This document shows, in pieces, positions 1-5,454 of a stretch of DNA of 5,572 bases. The notes beneath the pieces were generated by a model. It ran no database searches. It was not told where the DNA came from and saw only the letters and a list, made by a program, of their open reading frames with translations. This DNA is from an uncultured Methylobacillus sp. GTDB lineage: Bacteria > Pseudomonadota > Gammaproteobacteria > Burkholderiales > Methylophilaceae. The position numbers were made by a program, and so were the translations under genes. The first letter of the stretch is position 1, and each line of letters opens with the position of its first letter. The stretch is from the NCBI GenBank assembly GCA_946481235.1, contig CAMLME010000124.1, forward strand, positions 1-5,572. Direction: 5' to 3'.

Positions 1-236
1 GCTATTTCGCGGTGATCGGCACCGGCTTCTGGATCGGCACGCTGATGCTCCTCAATCTGTGGCTGGTACTGTGGCCGCATCAGAAAAAGCTGCTCGGATT
101 CGTCCCCGCGACGGTAGACGAGCGCGTGCGTTGCTCGCGCATCACGCACCTGTCGTCGCGCACCAACACCATGCTGTCGATCCCGCTGCTGTTCTTCATG
201 GCCGCCAGTTCGCACGGCACGGCGCTGTTCGGCTGA
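1..236 (+). CDS. PuuD / urate-oxidase-N family membrane protein, C-terminal fragment
   Basis: Only the last 77 codons are present; the frame is open from base 3 to the TGA at 234-236 and the true start lies left of the window. The fragment shows a hydrophobic segment (GTGFWIGTLMLLNLWLVLW), then WPHQKK, a basic stretch, and a second hydrophobic segment after SSRTNTMLSIPLLFFMAA. The WP-x-Q-K and SRTNT-x-LSIP-x-LFFM patterns are those I associate with the membrane domain of urate hydroxylase PuuD (Urate_ox_N, formerly DUF989). PuuD proper carries a C-terminal cytochrome c domain; this protein ends right after the last membrane segment with no CxxCH, so it is the short stand-alone form, whose role is not established. 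Urate oxidation should therefore not be assumed. Its stop overlaps the next gene's start (TGATG), indicating translational coupling. The GTG at 12 is an internal Val codon, not a start. Confidence 0.8.
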   Translation, partial: YFAVIGTGFWIGTLMLLNLWLVLWPHQKKLLGFVPATVDERVRCSRITHLSSRTNTMLSIPLLFFMAASSHGTALFG

Positions 237-1330
237 TGTCGCGCGTTTACAACTTCGCCGCCGGTCCCGGCGTGATGCCGGCCCCGGTGCTGGAACAGGC
301 GCGGCGCGAATTCCTCGACTGTAACGGCCAGGGGCTTTCGCTGCTGGAGATGCCTTTTACCGGCGATGATTTCAAAGCCATCCAGCGGCGTGCGCAAGAC
401 CGGCTGCGGGCGTTGCTGGATATTCCGGGCAATTACCGCATCCTCTTCATGCACGGCGGCGCTTCGGCACAGTTTTCCTTGGTGCCGCTGAACCTGCTCG
501 GCGACAACCGGCGTGCCGACTATCTGGAAACCGGCCACTGGTCGCGCCGCGCCATTACTGAGGGTCGCCGCTACTGCCTGGTGAATGTCGCCGGCAGCAG
601 CCGCGGCAGCGATTTCAGCCGCGTGCCGATGCAGCATGAATTGCAGGTTTATTCCAAGGCTGCGTACTGCCATTACACCAGCAACGAAACCGCCAACGGC
701 GTGCAGTTTCACTACGTGCCCGAGACCGGCAAGGTGCCGCTGGTCGCCGACATGACCTCGGATTTTCTCAGCCGGCCGCTGGATGTCGGTCGTTATGGGA
801 TGATTTACGCCAGCTCGCAGAAGAATATCGGCCCGGCGGGTTTCACCATGGTGATCGTGCGCGAGGATCTGCTCGGGCGTGCGCATCCGGCTACCCCCAT
901 GGTTTTCGACTACCGCATGCAGAGCGATGCCAACTCGCTGCTCAATACGCCCGTGACTTTTTCGATCTACCTCGCCGATCTGGTGTTCGGCTGGCTGGAA
1001 GAGCAGGGTGGGCTGGCTGTGATGGAGCAAAACAGCCTGCGCCGCAGCCGGCAGCTCTATCAGGCCATCGAGATGAGCGAGGGGTTTTACCGCTGCCCGA
1101 TTGAGCCCGCGCATCGCTCGCGGGTCAGCGTCTGTTTCAACCTCTCCGACGAGTCGCTCACGCCGCGATTCCTCGAAGAGGCGGCGAGGCAGGGGTTGGT
1201 CAACCTCAAAGGCCATGCTATGGTCGGCGGCATCCGCGCCAGCCTCTACAACGCGATGCCGGATGAAGGCGTGGCTGCGCTCACGGCGTTCATGCACGCG
1301 TTTGCGATGGAGCATGCAGCGCATGTATGA
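236..1330 (+). CDS. SerC-like PLP aminotransferase with altered phosphate-binding site
   Basis: A 364-residue protein, full length for phosphoserine aminotransferase (about 360), a class V fold-type I PLP enzyme that normally transfers an amino group from glutamate to 3-phosphohydroxypyruvate in serine synthesis. It opens with YNFAAGPGVMP. PLP-site residues are intact: HGGASAQF (73-80), W102, NET (150-152), D172, and the Schiff-base Lys196 in SSQKNIGPAG; the partner-subunit NTP-x-TF motif is at 237-242. The C-terminal GGIRASLYNAMP (331-342) keeps the carboxylate-binding Arg334. However, the family's SHR at 40-42 is PFT here, and the usual GHR is GHA (326-328), so three residues that hold the substrate phosphate in E. 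coli SerC (His41, Arg42, Arg329) are lost. I therefore call it SerC-like and withhold the symbol serC. The ATG at 236 was chosen because it places the conserved N-terminus correctly and overlaps the upstream stop; the same frame is open further upstream, but that stretch does not resemble SerC. Confidence 0.9.
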   Translation: MSRVYNFAAGPGVMPAPVLEQARREFLDCNGQGLSLLEMPFTGDDFKAIQRRAQDRLRALLDIPGNYRILFMHGGASAQFSLVPLNLLGDNRRADYLETGHWSRRAITEGRRYCLVNVAGSSRGSDFSRVPMQHELQVYSKAAYCHYTSNETANGVQFHYVPETGKVPLVADMTSDFLSRPLDVGRYGMIYASSQKNIGPAGFTMVIVREDLLGRAHPATPMVFDYRMQSDANSLLNTPVTFSIYLADLVFGWLEEQGGLAVMEQNSLRRSRQLYQAIEMSEGFYRCPIEPAHRSRVSVCFNLSDESLTPRFLEEAARQGLVNLKGHAMVGGIRASLYNAMPDEGVAALTAFMHAFAMEHAAHV

Positions 1331-2213
1331 AACCTTCTCTGCGCTGGCGGGCCGACTCGGCGCGCCTTATGCCCGCAAACTGGCCGCTGCCTCCATCCGC
1401 GTGGCGGGAGCGTTCGAATCCGCGCCGCCTCCGCCCGGCTTGCGCCGCACCGTCATGGGCCTGTCGTTTCCTTCGCCGGTAGGACTGGCTGCCGGTTTTG
1501 ACAAGCGCGGAACGCTGTACCCCGCATTGCCCGGCCTGGGCTTCGGCTTCGCCGAAATCGGTTCGGTGATCCCGCGTCCGGAACCCGGCCGCAGTCCCGG
1601 CCTCGCGGCGGTGATGCAGCGGTTGGAATGCTATCGCGCACCGCATCCGATCCCGCTGGGCGTCAGCATCAGCATGAACCGTGCAACACCGCTCAAGCAA
1701 ATCCCTCTGGATTATCTGGACTGCCTGCAAAAGCTATGGCGCTACGCGGATTACATCACCCTCAACCTGGGCGTACGCGCCGGTCCCGACCTGCACCTGC
1801 CGGAGAACCGCAGCATGCTTCATTCCGTTTTTTCCGCGATCAAGCGCGAACGGTGGGCGCTGGCCTCGGTGGACGGCCGCCGGGTTCCGATTGCCGTGAA
1901 AATCGATCAGGGGCGAGGCGATACCCAAGACTTGATCGATTGCGTACGTGACCATGGCTTCGACGGTTTGATATTGAGCGGTGAGGGTAAAGGGGATACT
2001 TCGGCAAGGCTTGCTGCGCTGGAACGGTGGGCGCTGCAAGATGCCCTGCCGATTATCTCGGTGGGCGGCATACGAACTGCACTGGATGCCCGGGACAGGC
2101 TGAATGCAGGCGCTGCGTTGCTGCAGGTGTATACGGGAATGGTGCAGTCGGGGCCGGGGTGGGTGAAAAGCATCAATGAGGATCTGCTCGCGAGCGGGGT
2201 AGGATGTCGCTGA
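1323..2213 (+). CDS. Dihydroorotate dehydrogenase class 2 (PyrD)-like flavoprotein, active site degenerate
   Basis: A 296-residue protein, about 40 residues shorter than E. coli PyrD (336), the membrane-associated FMN enzyme that passes electrons from dihydroorotate to quinone. Similarity runs along the whole barrel: MGLSFPSPVGLAAGFDK (45-61), EIGSVIPRPEPG (78-89), DYLDCLQKLWRYADYITLN (130-148), VPIAVKID (188-195) with Lys193, and the FMN-phosphate end SVGGI (246-250) plus LLQVYTG (266-272). The N-terminal 30 residues form a helical stretch like the PyrD membrane-docking domain. Key substrate parts are missing: the NRMGFNN segment is deleted, the catalytic loop NISSPNTPGLR reads NLGVRAGPDLH (148-158; Ser replaced by Val151), and the Asn of ATNTT is Gly220. 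Dihydroorotate oxidation is thus unlikely by inference; FMN binding is plausible. The ATG at 1323 overlaps the upstream gene by 8 nt, matches MY of PyrD, and has GGAG at 1309-1312 (10-nt spacer); the ATG at 1314 is too close to that site. Confidence 0.85.
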   Translation: MYETFSALAGRLGAPYARKLAAASIRVAGAFESAPPPPGLRRTVMGLSFPSPVGLAAGFDKRGTLYPALPGLGFGFAEIGSVIPRPEPGRSPGLAAVMQRLECYRAPHPIPLGVSISMNRATPLKQIPLDYLDCLQKLWRYADYITLNLGVRAGPDLHLPENRSMLHSVFSAIKRERWALASVDGRRVPIAVKIDQGRGDTQDLIDCVRDHGFDGLILSGEGKGDTSARLAALERWALQDALPIISVGGIRTALDARDRLNAGAALLQVYTGMVQSGPGWVKSINEDLLASGVGCR

Positions 2214-2222
2214 TAGCGAATA

Positions 2223-2245
2223 AGCGCGCTGTCTCACAGCGTGCT
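2223..2245 (+). terminator. Hairpin just after the PyrD-like gene, possible terminator
   Basis: A 10-bp stem (AGCGCGCTGT with ACAGCGTGCT, one G-U pair) closes a CTC loop, starting 10 nt after the stop of the PyrD-like gene. No U-run follows (CGAAATGG), so it is not a canonical intrinsic terminator. It may protect the 3' end of the operon message or act as a weak stop. Confidence 0.4.
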
Positions 2246-2287
2246 CGAAATGGAAGATCTATCATTTAACGCCGACTTCAACCATGC

Positions 2288-2293
2288 AAGGAG
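2288..2293 (+). promoter_or_regulatory. Ribosome binding site that sets the start of the small secreted protein
   Basis: AAGGAG lies 5 nt before the ATG at 2299. An in-frame ATG at 2284 precedes this site and would include it in the coding region, so 2299 is the preferred start; it also yields a clean signal peptide. Confidence 0.75.
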
Positions 2294-2298
2294 CCGCC

Positions 2299-2688
2299 AT
2301 GCGTTTTGCCGCTTCCCTGATCTTCGCCCTGTACACCTCGACAGCTTTTGCGCAATTGCCGCCTCCGACGGAAGAGGATAAGACTAAGGCTGCCGAAATC
2401 GCCGCCAGGAATGCATGGACCACCAAAATCGGCACCTACCAGCTTTGCCTGGAGATGGACCGGACGGCGGCCAGGTATCACGCACGCCTCAAGGCGACTG
2501 GAAAGGGTGTTCCGCAGCCGACCGCCACCGCCCCTTGCACCGACCCCGGGCCGTATGTATCTTCGATCAAGCCGGCAGCCTCCCAGCCGCTCGAAGCTGC
2601 AGAAGCCCATTCCCCGGCCGGTACGGCAGTATCAGCACCCAACACGAAAGCGAACGCCGCTGAAACCCAGGGCAGCTCCAGTAAGTAG
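2299..2688 (+). CDS. Small secreted protein of unknown function, two cysteines
   Basis: A 129-residue protein. Residues 1-18 form a signal peptide (one Arg, a hydrophobic core, then AFA before Gln19), so the product is probably exported to the periplasm. The mature part starts QLPPPTEEDK and continues as a charged, probably helical, Ala-rich stretch to about residue 65 (TYQLCLEMDRTAARYHARLK). From about 70 it becomes Pro/Ala/Thr/Ser-rich and probably disordered to the end. Only Cys50 and Cys80 (APCTDPGPY) are present and could form a disulfide in the periplasm. I recall similar short proteins (PPP after the signal, YQLC, DR-x-A-x-RY, CxDPGP) as hypothetical proteins in betaproteobacteria, but I know of no function. 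It has its own ribosome site, lies 85 nt after the upstream operon beyond a hairpin, and converges on the PRC-barrel gene. Confidence 0.8.
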   Translation: MRFAASLIFALYTSTAFAQLPPPTEEDKTKAAEIAARNAWTTKIGTYQLCLEMDRTAARYHARLKATGKGVPQPTATAPCTDPGPYVSSIKPAASQPLEAAEAHSPAGTAVSAPNTKANAAETQGSSSK

Positions 2689-2694
2689 TCGTTC

Positions 2695-2720
2695 CAGGAT
2701 GCGGCATATGCCGCATCCTG
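2695..2720. repeat. Perfect 26-bp palindrome downstream of the small secreted protein
   Basis: The sequence reads identically on both strands from CAGGATGCGGC at 2695 through the centre at 2707/2708 to 2720. It starts 6 nt after the stop of the small secreted protein. As RNA it folds into an 11-bp stem with a 4-nt loop. No U-run follows directly (AATCAATGATTTTG), so it could be a 3'-end stabilising hairpin, a leaky terminator, or a dyad site for a dimeric DNA-binding protein. Confidence 0.7.
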
Positions 2721-2746
2721 AATCAATGATTTTGTCGGCTCTGAAC

Positions 2747-2776
2747 AAGATAGCCCCGTTTTACCAGGGCTATCTT
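2747..2776. terminator. Hairpin between convergent genes, likely bidirectional terminator
   Basis: Inverted repeat AAGATAGCCC / GGGCTATCTT, a perfect 10-bp stem with a 10-nt loop. It sits 5 nt beyond the stop of the - strand PRC-barrel gene and 58 nt beyond the stop of the + strand secreted-protein gene. On the + strand the stem ends in CTATCTTT; on the - strand it is followed by GTTCAG. The U-tracts are short, but position and stem favour termination from both sides. Confidence 0.65.
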
Positions 2777-2781
2777 TAGTG

Positions 2782-3147
2782 CTACTCCCAATATGGCGGA
2801 AGCTCGTAGTACTTATGCACGTCGCGGTGCCACTGTTCGGACATCGTAGGCCAGTTATCCTCGTCGAATCCCGGCGCCTCCTCCAACTGTTCCTTGGAGG
2901 CAGCGAGAACATATTCGTTTTCGTCCCAGTTGTACTTGAGCGCTTTGAAAGGAATCGCGAAGAGTTTTTCTCCGACACTCAGAAAGCCGCCAAACGATAC
3001 GACTGCATATGCGACCCTGCCGGTGTTGGGATCAATGACGACTTCCTTGACTTCTCCGAGGCTATCACCTTGCGGACTGACCACGTCCGTATCGATCATG
3101 TCCGACGCTTTTAATGGAGCGTTGATAAATACTTGTGCCTGGTTCAT
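2782..3147 (-). CDS. PRC-barrel domain protein
   Basis: A 121-residue cytosolic protein with no signal peptide or membrane segment. Residues 10-85 form a PRC-barrel: APLKASDMIDTDVVSPQGD, then GEVKEVVIDPNTGRVAYAVVSFGGFL, then GEKLFAIPFKAL and a strand ending YVLAASKEQL. This fold was named from the photosynthetic reaction centre H subunit and RimM, but the stand-alone short forms are common in non-phototrophs, often in stress-related settings, and their role is poorly defined. The tail (APGFDEDNWP at 91-100, then an aromatic YYELPPYW) matches what I recall of this subfamily. The start at 3147 was chosen because AAGGAG lies 7 nt upstream on the - strand (3155-3160); a start at 3180 would translate through that site. 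It converges on the small secreted protein, with a shared hairpin terminator between them. Confidence 0.87.
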   Translation of the reverse strand: MNQAQVFINAPLKASDMIDTDVVSPQGDSLGEVKEVVIDPNTGRVAYAVVSFGGFLSVGEKLFAIPFKALKYNWDENEYVLAASKEQLEEAPGFDEDNWPTMSEQWHRDVHKYYELPPYWE

Positions 3148-3557
3148 CTTGGTTCTCCTTGCTGAAGAATGGATAGGCATTCAGTTGTGCTTGTATGCGA
3201 AAGGTAAAAATCCGGGCGCGCGATGAATCCAAGTGGAAATGCTGACGGACAATTGCGCGTACTCGGTGCAGCCGCGCCATGAATGCAGAAACGATTGGGG
3301 GCAATGACCATTTGCCCCATGTGCGGAGGATCAAGTGCAGCCGAAGCCTAACATTCCCGGAACGACAGCCTTTTCCCTGGAATGAATATCCAGGTACCTT
3401 GCACATTCTGATGGACCGCCGGCAGTCAGGCGAGTTCACACGACTTTCAGCCAGAGGCATGCTGCAAAGAACGAACTTCCGCCGGCCATGCCATGGGAAC
3501 TTCCGGCATGGCCGGCGGGCCTCAGTAAATGATTGAGCGCTGAACAAGGAGACAGCC
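3148..3557. other. Gene-free gap of about 410 bp with three stem-loops
   Basis: This gap separates the divergent PRC-barrel (-) and propeller (+) genes, so it should hold promoters for both, but I see no convincing -35/-10 pair. Short open frames exist (for example 3279-3536, 85 codons) but show no ribosome site or recognisable protein. Stem-loops are GGGGCAA/TTGCCCC (3298-3318), CCTGGA/TCCAGG (3376-3394) and the strong one at 3479-3518. It may hold an untranslated leader or a small RNA; this is inference. Confidence 0.5.
3473..3518. repeat. Strong hairpin (14-bp stem) with a flanking 9-nt direct repeat
   Basis: CCGCCGGCCATGCC (3479-3492) pairs perfectly with GGCATGGCCGGCGG (3505-3518) around a 12-nt loop. 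The 9-mer GAACTTCCG occurs twice, at 3473-3481 and 3497-3505, overlapping the left arm and the loop/right-arm junction. There is no U-run on either side, so termination is unlikely. The form suggests a REP-like intergenic repeat, a regulator site, or a leader-RNA structure 40 nt before the propeller start. Confidence 0.7.
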
Positions 3558-4529
3558 GTGGTGATAAGAAACCTGAACTTCCTGGTGGTTGCGCTCACTT
3601 TTCTCACGCCAGCACCCAGCGCCATCGCTGCCGACCCCAGCTATTTTGCGGTGACGAACGGCTCGCACCCGCACGATGTGGCGGCGGCTCCGGGGGCGGA
3701 CGGCCCCGTCTATTACACCGCACAGAGGACCGGCAAGCTGGGAATACTGGACCCCAAGTCCGGCAAAGTCGAAGAGATCCCCCTCGGCGAGGATTCCGCC
3801 CCTCACGGCGTGATCATCGGGCCCGATAATGCCGTCTGGGTGACCGATAGCGGACTCAATGCCATCGTCCGCGTCGACCCTGGAAGTCGATCGGTCAGAA
3901 CGTGGACGCTTCCGAAGGAGGCCGCCGACGCCAACCTGAATACGCTTACCTTCGATCAGCGCGGCCGGGTATGGTTTACCGGGCAAAGCGGCTTTTACGG
4001 ACGGCTGGAACCCGCCACCGGAATGATGAGAGTGTGGAAAGCCCCCCGCGGCGTCGGGCCCTACGGCATCACTACCACCCCCGCCGGAGAAGTCTATTAC
4101 GCCTCCCTCGCCGGCAATCACATTGCGCACATCAATCTCGCAACCGGTGCGGTCACCATCATCGAACCACCCACCGCCCGCCAGGGGGCCAGACGCATCT
4201 GGTCCGACTCCAAGGGAAAGCTCTGGGTCAGCTACTGGAACACCGGCCAGGTCGGAAGATACGACCCCGCCACCCGCAAATGGCGCGAATGGAAATTACC
4301 GGGAAAAGCGCAAGCCTATGCGGTCTGGGTCGATGAGCAGGACAAGGTCTGGCTTACCGACTTCGAAAGCAATGCCCTGGTCCGGTTCGACCCGGTAAGC
4401 GAAACGTTCAAAAGCTTTCCCTCGGATCGGCAAGGGGCACGGGTGCGGCAATTGGCGGGCCGGGCAGGGGAAGTGTGGGGCGCGGAATCGGGGAATGACC
4501 GATTGGTTAGGATATTGACGGGGTTCTAG
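3558..4529 (+). CDS. Exported Vgb-like (streptogramin lyase family) beta-propeller protein
   Basis: A 323-residue protein. Residues 1-24 look like a signal peptide (Arg4, a hydrophobic run, then AIA-A), placing it in the periplasm. The rest is a chain of about six or seven propeller blades with repeated W/Y-aromatic and G-x-hydrophobic-DP-x-(S/T)G units: PHDVAAAPG (38-46), PHGVIIGPDNAVWVTD (82-97), GRVWFTGQ (136-143), PYGITTTPAGEVYYAS (168-183), GKLWVSYW (220-227), DKVWLTDFESNALVRFDP (262-279), GEVWGAESGNDRLVRI (304-319). This is the pattern of virginiamycin B lyase and its many chromosomal relatives (Vgb itself about 300 residues, cytosolic). I see no Glu-x-His pair like the one I recall from the Vgb active site, so antibiotic lyase activity should not be assumed; a binding or scaffold role is as likely. 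The start is GTG at 3558, with AAGGAG 6 nt upstream; GTG at 3561 is an equally placed alternative. Confidence 0.85.
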   Translation: MVIRNLNFLVVALTFLTPAPSAIAADPSYFAVTNGSHPHDVAAAPGADGPVYYTAQRTGKLGILDPKSGKVEEIPLGEDSAPHGVIIGPDNAVWVTDSGLNAIVRVDPGSRSVRTWTLPKEAADANLNTLTFDQRGRVWFTGQSGFYGRLEPATGMMRVWKAPRGVGPYGITTTPAGEVYYASLAGNHIAHINLATGAVTIIEPPTARQGARRIWSDSKGKLWVSYWNTGQVGRYDPATRKWREWKLPGKAQAYAVWVDEQDKVWLTDFESNALVRFDPVSETFKSFPSDRQGARVRQLAGRAGEVWGAESGNDRLVRILTGF

Positions 4530-4603
4530 GGCGCCTACCTCAACGGTTGCCACTTTTACGATTTTCCGCATCCGTATTTTCAACAAATGTCAGGAGAAGC
4601 GCC

Positions 4604-5326
4604 ATGCCAGTCTACAAAGTCAAACTCACGGGAAAACGGGAAGTCGCTGATGGAACAATGGCGTTTCATTTTGAAAAGCCGGAGGGTTTTGTTTACAAAG
4701 CGGGGCAATTCGCAGATTGCACCCTGATCAACCCCGCGGAGACAGACGCCGAAGGCAACACACGTCCATTCTCTTTTGCGAGCGCCCCTTACGAAGACGA
4801 GCTGATGTTTGCGACACGGATGCGCGACACTGCGTTCAAGCGGGTATTGAAAACCATGGAGACTGGCACGGAGCTTTCCCTGGACGCGCCGCATGGCTCG
4901 TTCACGCTCCATGACGATATGTGCTTTCCGGCGGTTTTCCTCACGGGTGGCATTGGAGTTACGCCGGTGAGAAGCATTGTGCTGCAAGCCATGCACGACA
5001 ATCTTCCTCACCGGATCCTTGTGTTTTATTCCAATCGAGGGCCGGAGGATGCGGCATTTCTGGACGAGTTGATGGAATGCCAGGACTCAAATCCCAACTA
5101 CACCTTCGTGGGCACGATGACGGAGATGGAAAAGTCCAGCCGTGAGTGGGATGGGGAAACCGGGTTTATCGATAAAGCCATGCTGCTGAAATTCATTAGT
5201 GACATGACGCTCCCCATCTTCTACATCGACGGCCCGCCCGCGATGGTCAAAGCCATGCGCCAATTACTGAGCGAAACGGGTGTCGACAAGGGTAATATCC
5301 GCACGGAAGAGTTTTCAGGCTACTGA
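4604..5326 (+). CDS. FAD/NAD(P)H oxidoreductase, ferredoxin reductase (FNR) family
   Basis: A 240-residue soluble flavoprotein with the two FNR domains and nothing else. The FAD domain (about 1-100) has KAGQFADC (32-39) and the FAD-binding RPFSFAS (54-60), where the Arg and Ser contact the flavin phosphates. The NAD(P) domain (about 105-235) has FLTGGIGVTPVRS (112-124), the strand ILVFYSNRGPEDAAFLDEL (138-156), and YIDGPPAMVKAMRQLL (207-222), whose GPP-x-M motif replaces the usual GP. It ends in EEFSGY, the typical C-terminal aromatic form that stacks near the flavin. There is no 2Fe-2S domain, so it should pass electrons between NAD(P)H and a separate partner, not identified here. The start at 4604 follows AGGAG with a 7-nt spacer. 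It lies 74 nt after the propeller gene on the same strand and could be co-transcribed; no terminator is seen between them. Confidence 0.9.
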   Translation: MPVYKVKLTGKREVADGTMAFHFEKPEGFVYKAGQFADCTLINPAETDAEGNTRPFSFASAPYEDELMFATRMRDTAFKRVLKTMETGTELSLDAPHGSFTLHDDMCFPAVFLTGGIGVTPVRSIVLQAMHDNLPHRILVFYSNRGPEDAAFLDELMECQDSNPNYTFVGTMTEMEKSSREWDGETGFIDKAMLLKFISDMTLPIFYIDGPPAMVKAMRQLLSETGVDKGNIRTEEFSGY

Positions 5327-5385
5327 TGGCGTCAAAGCTAAAGCCGGTGTGATGCAACCCCATGTCGTGTAGGGCTGGTGATACG

Positions 5386-5415
5386 CCTTGGTAAGCGACA
5401 CATCAAGGAGTTTTT
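5386..5415. terminator. Weak possible terminator after the FNR-family gene
   Basis: CCTTG (5386-5390) can pair with CAAGG (5404-5408) across a 13-nt loop, followed by AG and TTTTT (5411-5415). The stem is only 5 bp, so this is a weak call; it lies between two convergent genes, where a terminator is expected. Confidence 0.25.
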
Positions 5416-5454
5416 CCTGATTAGCGATTCAAGCAAATCACTGTGACAGATAAA

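Noticed and set aside
59..235. 59-codon N-terminal extension of the SerC-like gene
   Set aside because: It overlaps the PuuD-like coding end in another frame, and SerC proteins begin at the YNFAAGPG region; the ATG at 236 fits.
80..1324. Long open frame of 414 codons on the - strand, antisense to the SerC-like gene
   Set aside because: It mirrors almost exactly the extent of the SerC-like gene, has an Arg/His-rich unlikely composition, and has no recognisable domain; it is a GC-driven shadow.
2186..2219. Short palindromes GCTCGCGAGC and TCGCT-GAT-AGCGA around the PyrD-like stop
   Set aside because: Too short to be meaningful alone in GC-rich DNA; the longer stem at 2223-2245 is the better candidate.
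2478..2978. 166-codon - strand open frame over the secreted protein and PRC-barrel region
   Set aside because: It lies out of frame with the well-supported PRC-barrel gene and crosses both hairpins.
3279..3536. 85-codon + strand open frame in the gap
   Set aside because: No ribosome site near the ATG at 3279, Arg-rich composition, no familiar motif, and it runs through the 14-bp stem-loop.
3065..3625. 186-codon - strand open frame
   Set aside because: It overlaps the N-terminal part of the PRC-barrel gene and the start of the propeller gene out of frame, and its protein looks random.
3522..4130. 202-codon - strand open frame antisense to the propeller gene
   Set aside because: Shadow of the + strand gene, Gly/Asp/Val-rich because of complementary codon bias, with no domain.
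4530..4603. Possible promoter (TTGCCA about 4547) before the FNR-family gene
   Set aside because: No acceptable -10 box at 16-18 nt spacing, so I cannot support it.
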